Part shown: one piece after another, positions 61,001 through 64,000 of the stretch
How the letters are laid out: every line of letters starts with the position of its first letter
Numbering within the stretch: position 1 is the stretch's first letter
NCBI RefSeq assembly: GCF_040436345.1
Contig: NC_133238.1
Coordinates: 3,323,267 to 3,387,266 of the forward strand
Direction of reading: 5' to 3'
Origin: Pagrus major
Taxonomy: Eukaryota; Chordata; Actinopteri; Spariformes; Sparidae
Length of the DNA stretch: 64,000 nt
Translations under genes and position numbers: made by a program
Notes under the pieces: generated by a model
The model's input: the letters and a program-made list of their open reading frames with translations, nothing else
Told to the model about the DNA's origin: nothing
Databases searched by the model: none

Positions 61001-62474
61001 AATAGTATAACCACTAGAAATATTTACAAGGAACTAATTCAGCTAAAAAAATATATTGAAATAGATTTATTTAAATAGATTAATCCCTGGTATAGCAGCA
61101 AATAATTGAATGATTCAGCAAAGAGAAACAGAGAATAAGAACTAATGAAATGATGCAATGATTCTATGACATGTTTAGTATACATATTTAAAACTGTTTG
61201 TCAGAATGCAGAAACACCTACTGTGACAAGGAATCACATTTGTGTTTCTTCCAGAATAGAGATTCCCTTTGTGTTCACACTGCTGCAGTCCGGTCTGGTT
61301 CATGGACTTGCCTTCTGGTTCGATGTGGCCTATATAGGATCCAAGTAAGAAATACACAACCCTGACTTTCTACTTGTTTGAAATACTGTATTGATTTGAT
61401 TGATTAATGGCTTTTAGTATACACTGACAGAGAAGACATGAGTGAAAGAATTAATAGCAAAGGCTTTTTAGTAAAACTAACTAACAGCAGGGAAAATAAA
61501 ACCACCCAGATCTTCACTGGTACCCATCTACTGAGCATCAGTGACATCGGTGAAGTGAGACATCTGCACATCTCTGAACTCATCCTCAACACTCCACCAT
61601 AAAATAGTTGTTTTTGTGTGATATAAAGAGACAACTTAAGACGTTTATGTCCGTTCTTTCTAGACTGAAATCATGACACCTTCAACATAAAATCTTCACG
61701 TGAAGTCAGTATGACTGTCATGTTTGTTACTGCAGGTCCACTGTGTGGCTCTCCACAGCTCCCACTGAGCCTCTGACGCGCTGGTATCAGGTCAGATGTT
61801 TGCTTCAGACGCCACTGTTCGCCAAACAGGGACAAACTCTCTCTGGGACTGTCCTGCTTGTCTCTAACAACAGGTACACCTGTGCTTCCATCAATGTTTT
61901 CAATGACAAGACATTTGTGTTTGATGCTATTGTGTGGTTCAGAACAGTTCCAGATTAGTTCAGCTTTCAGTCCATAGCCTGAGTGTAACAAAAAATCATG
62001 AATATTCCAGGCAGAGCTATGACATCCACATCACAGCCACTGTCGACCAATCAGGCTTTAGATCTGGAAACATCCTGGACCTCAAGAACCCTTACTTCAG
62101 GTTACTCCTTTTTCTTCTCTGATACATTAAAGAACATGAGATGAATAAAACCAGATGCTAGTTTTGCCACAGTGACATATCATAAACAGGTCATTGACTT
62201 TACAGTGAAAGCTGATATTTTCACCCATACTATTACTTTTGGATTGCATGTTCTCCTTTTAAAACCAGAGAGGTGTTTCATAAAGTCAGATTAGGCAACA
62301 CATAAAACGTGTTTATAAAAGAGACTCATTCAGTTTGTTTGGCATTCAAGAAAGGCTTTCCATAAAAGGCCCTGCTTTTCTTCATGAAACACCCCTGTAG
62401 GGAGGAAGAAACCTTGAAATGAGAAATAAAACTGTCATTGTATGTGCAGGACAACGTCTTGGTTCAACAGCTAG
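48155..62474 (+). CDS. carm1l: CARM1-like protein arginine methyltransferase (PRMT4 family) with altered catalytic motifs
   Basis: Exons inferred: 48155-48256, 49586-49712, 50524-50649, 50703-50914, 51055-51159, 52196-52306, 54159-54336, 54740-54830, 56008-56089, 57065-57150, 61255-61344, 61736-61873, 62011-62100, 62450-62474. The junction phases agree throughout, giving about 520 residues. CARM1 is a type I PRMT that dimethylates histone H3 and coactivators. An acidic N-terminus replaces the CARM1 start. An EVH1/PH-like N-domain remnant is at about 77-118. The Rossmann core is about 225-330 and the beta-barrel with dimerisation arm about 330-512. [36 protein letters not shown] and [10 protein letters not shown] are nearly as in CARM1. 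Catalytic positions differ: G187 and H191 for the two Tyr of YFxFY, C230 and V232 for motif I glycines, D304 for the second double-E Glu, and R452 for the His of THW. The C-terminal activation region is missing or very short. Exon 2 acceptor and the last exon are the least certain. carm1l is chosen over carm1 because of this divergence. Confidence 0.88.
48870..49170 (-). mobile_element. Tc1-like transposase relic
   Basis: The minus-strand frame near 49,011-49,070 reads [15 protein letters not shown], matching the Tc1/mariner motif around the second catalytic Asp (usual form FQQDNDPKHT). Flanking sequence is degenerate in this frame. The scrap lies inside the TTAA-flanked element, so it was either part of its cargo or inserted into it. 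Confidence 0.55.
49199..49352. repeat. Imperfect palindrome with 44-bp arms
   Basis: Arms at 49,199-49,242 and 49,308-49,352. CAGTGATGTCAC, TGCATTGTG and GTAATGTAG on the left are matched inversely by CTACATTAC, AATGCA and GTGACGTCACTGG on the right. A 65-bp loop separates them. It looks like a small foldback repeat nested in the larger element. Confidence 0.75.
49723..49789. repeat. (CA)n microsatellite beside a splice donor
   Basis: About 33 CA units starting ten bases inside the intron after exon 49586-49712 of carm1l. Confidence 0.95.
50703..50914 (+). CDS. carm1l: carm1l exon 4: charged insert leading into the YFxFY region
   Basis: Follows the EVH1/PH-like segment and encodes about 70 residues. 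The middle is highly charged ([20 protein letters not shown]). The end, [16 protein letters not shown], aligns with CARM1 SVFSERTEESSAVQYFQ. It is longer than the CARM1 linker here. The YFxFY motif straddles the junction with exon 51055-51159, and both of its tyrosines are replaced (Gly187, His191). Confidence 0.7.
50997..51052. repeat. (GT)n microsatellite forming a splice acceptor
   Basis: A GT run with few interruptions leads straight into TAG at 51,052-51,054. The exon 51055-51159 acceptor therefore has GT repeats where a pyrimidine tract is usual. Confidence 0.9.
52196..52306 (+). CDS. carm1l: carm1l exon with SAM-binding motif I
   Basis: Encodes 37 residues, [15 protein letters not shown] onwards, to FTQ. 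The acidic residue after strand 2 that holds the SAM ribose is kept (YAIESS, E252). The glycine-rich loop, GCGSG in CARM1, reads CCVSG. Confidence 0.85.
52551..52644. repeat. (CA)n microsatellite
   Basis: About 47 CA units with one ATA interruption, in a carm1l intron. Confidence 0.95.
54159..54336 (+). CDS. carm1l: carm1l exon with the double-E loop
   Basis: Encodes [14 protein letters not shown] through KWLKPN. The E-V-E-E adenine-side motif is present (GEVEEVSS). In [11 protein letters not shown] the first Glu (E295) is kept and the second is Asp (D304), nine residues on as in CARM1. Confidence 0.85.
54543..54612 (-). pseudogene. tRNA-like sequence, probably the head of a tRNA-derived SINE
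   Basis: The minus strand starts GTGCCCATTAGCTCAGCTGG-TAGAGC, a clear tRNA D arm and A box, then CCCATGTG near the anticodon position. The T arm is not formed and the acceptor cannot close. It lies about 130 bp upstream of a carm1l exon. Confidence 0.5.
54836..54890. repeat. (CA)n microsatellite abutting a splice donor
   Basis: Imperfect CA run beginning five bases inside the intron after exon 54740-54830. Confidence 0.9.
54950..55021. repeat. (TTTC)n microsatellite
   Basis: About 17 tetranucleotide units in a carm1l intron. Confidence 0.95.
57258..60794 (-). mobile_element. Gypsy/Ty3-type LTR retroelement, broken (fossil)
   Basis: Lies antisense in the carm1l intron between 57,150 and 61,255. 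Terminal repeats are at about 57,258-57,605 and 60,611-60,794; both share ACACTTGGTAGTAGGTTG at one end and AATCCACCACA at the other but differ in length. Parts in element order: gag beginning near 60,593 (start MDPADPES), a protease with a DSGADDSF active-site motif near 59,450, reverse transcriptase about 59,077-58,150 with a VDDILIF motif, the start of RNase H, and a short zinc-binding piece of integrase near 57,600-57,780. At about 3.5 kb it is shorter than full-length relatives and is broken in at least four places. The divergent ends suggest it is not very recent. Confidence 0.9.
61736..61873 (+). CDS. carm1l: carm1l exon with the THW-loop position
   Basis: Encodes [19 protein letters not shown] onward to LLVSNN, one of the best matches to CARM1 in the window. 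The loop reads Thr-Arg-Trp in place of Thr-His-Trp (R452). Confidence 0.88.
62450..62474 (+). CDS. carm1l: Tentative last exon of carm1l
   Basis: After exon 62011-62100 (ends NPYF plus AG), an acceptor TGTGCAG at 62,449 allows eight more residues and a TAG at 62,472-62,474. An alternative end uses an acceptor near 62,989 (CTCCAAAG after a CT run), adding about 32 residues. Neither resembles the long CARM1 tail. Confidence 0.4.
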
Positions 62475-63246
62475 AGACCTCCAGACTGTTGGTGACCTGG
62501 AGGTCCAGGGTGGAGAGCCTCTCGCTCCTGGATGCAGGGTGAGGAGAACAGCGGCAGCCTTTGAACTGTGGCTTAGTAAACATAACCGATATGCGTGTTA
62601 ATAACTGATCAAAAGACAGCCTAGAGGCAGAGTTATAACGTCTACTGTAAAAGTAAAACAAAATATAGAGATGATGAGGAAAATATGTACTTATGTGTAA
62701 TCTTAACAGTAATAGGTCATCTAAAATAGGTGACTTAAGTTAAACTAAAAATGTGCAAATGTCTGATTACATGGAGCTATAGGCATCAGTCTATTTACCC
62801 CCACTTTATTCTACCCTGTACACCTTTATGTGATTTATTCCATTTTTATTTACTATGGATAGTCTTTTACTGATCATTTATCATGTCTGTGTGGAGGACT
62901 ATCATATCTACATATCTACGACGACTATCTTATTTATTCTTAATAATGTAACAACAATCTCTCTCTCTCTCTCTCTCCTATCTCCAAAGGCACCTCATCA
63001 GGAATCATCAGATGTCACACCTCCGCACACCAGAACTGATCGATTTTCCTTTTGTTCTGTTAGTTTTCGTCAACAAACATTGGTGCTGAATGTGAAGCCA
63101 AATTGTAAGACAGATAATGTATCTGTGTATACTGTATTTATAGATACACAGAGAACACAGTGTGATAAAAAAAAATCCACATTCAAGCATGCACAAGTAA
63201 ATAACTGTAATTTCAGTTTCCTCTGTGTATGTATTCAATTGGTTGT

Positions 63247-63252
63247 AATAAA
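63247..63252 (+). promoter_or_regulatory. Candidate poly(A) signal of carm1l
   Basis: AATAAA in the sequence TGTAATAAAATG, about 775 nt past the tentative stop. Confidence 0.4.
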
Positions 63253-63309
63253 ATGTTCCCCTCACTAACTGTATTAATGGGATTCATTTTGTGTTGAATG
63301 CACTCTGTA

Positions 63310-63470
63310 GCCCAAGTCAGAGAACTCGATTCATTGTAACTTGGACTCAAGTCAACTCAAATCGCTATTTTGATGACTTGCAACGTAACTTGACAGAAAA
63401 TAAATGAACTGAGACTTGACTTGTTTAAGACTTGATCTTGAATTGACTTGAGACATGATGGCTCATATGA
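63310..63470. repeat. GACTTG-rich degenerate repeat
   Basis: Many imperfect copies of ACTTG/CAAGT with frequent A insertions (ACTTGGACTCAAGTCAACT, GAGACTTGACTTG), a low-complexity dispersed repeat. Confidence 0.7.
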
Positions 63471-64000
63471 CTTGTCTGTGTTCTTGTCATGTTTCAGTTT
63501 AGCTTTTTAGTTGTTTTTAGTCATTGGTCCGTCATGTTATTTGTTTTAGTTTGATCAGATTTCTTTCACTGAATGTCAGTAATATTCAGTTCATTGTCAT
63601 ACTTATTGAACAGGTTAGATAAACTAGCCAATAATGTCATTATTAAACCTTGTCTTTTCGTTTTGTTAAGGCCAGATACTGCAGGTCAGACTGCATCTTC
63701 AGTATGTTTGATGACTTGTGACTCGCCTGACACATGTCTGGCCTATAGTTGCTTGAATTACAGTGAGATGGTTAATTAGGAAATTGTGAAGATATGTCCA
63801 CCACAGTGTTTCACTCTGCAGGCGCTGCAGCCTGAAATAACTGTTCAGGACGGAAAACCACCAGGCTGTAGAGTAGGATCTAACTACGACTGAAAATTTA
63901 AATTTGATTTGCTGTCAAAACAAAACATTAAAATATAATACATACTCTTACAGAAATGTTTACATTTATCGCGCTTTTAATTTGAAAGTAGTAGGCTACA

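Larger units (their letters stand above)
62475..64000. other. Downstream flank of carm1l
   Basis: Non-coding as far as I can see. It contains a CT run at about 62,960-62,977, the poly(A) candidate at 63,247 and a GACTTG-rich repeat at 63,310-63,470. Confidence 0.5.

Overview
The window comes from an animal nuclear genome, most likely a teleost fish. The evidence is intron-rich genes with GT/AG junctions, RNA polymerase III tRNA genes with internal A and B boxes, long CA/GT and TTTC microsatellites, fish-type Gypsy and Tc1-like relics, and a CARM1-like gene that fits the fish carm1l paralogue.

Region 1 (1 to about 28,190) is a head-to-tail tandem array. Each 1,545 or 1,562 bp unit carries one tRNA-Leu (anticodon CAG) and one tRNA-Gln (anticodon CTG), both on the + strand. 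Eighteen of each are present, and the array continues off the left edge. Units are nearly identical. They fall into two classes set by a 17-bp indel and linked SNPs, which alternate strictly over part of the array, with at least two recombinant units. The right edge is a decayed partial unit. It is followed by two older tRNA-Gln relics on the opposite strand (about 28.53 and 28.78 kb).

Region 2 (about 32.4-44.5 kb) is a + strand gene for a type I membrane protein: signal peptide, two Ig domains each split by a phase-0 intron, a stalk with a possible 15-nt microexon and an exactly duplicated 21-residue exon, one membrane helix and a 14-residue tail. I do not recognise its orthologue. LTR-derived repeat pieces lie in its introns and in the stalk duplication.

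Region 3 (about 48.1-62.5 kb) is a + strand gene of 14 inferred exons, about 520 codons, clearly of the CARM1/PRMT4 arginine methyltransferase family. The fold is intact, but every main catalytic motif is altered: the YFxFY helix, glycines of SAM motif I, the second Glu of the double-E loop and the THW loop. It may be a pseudo-methyltransferase. Several splice sites abut microsatellites. One intron holds a broken Gypsy retroelement in antisense, and another a TTAA-flanked inverted-repeat element with a Tc1-like transposase scrap inside.

The stretches 28.2-32.4, 44.5-48.1 and 62.5-64 kb hold no gene I can support. Exon structures are inferred from splice signals, reading phase and family resemblance, without transcripts or database searches.
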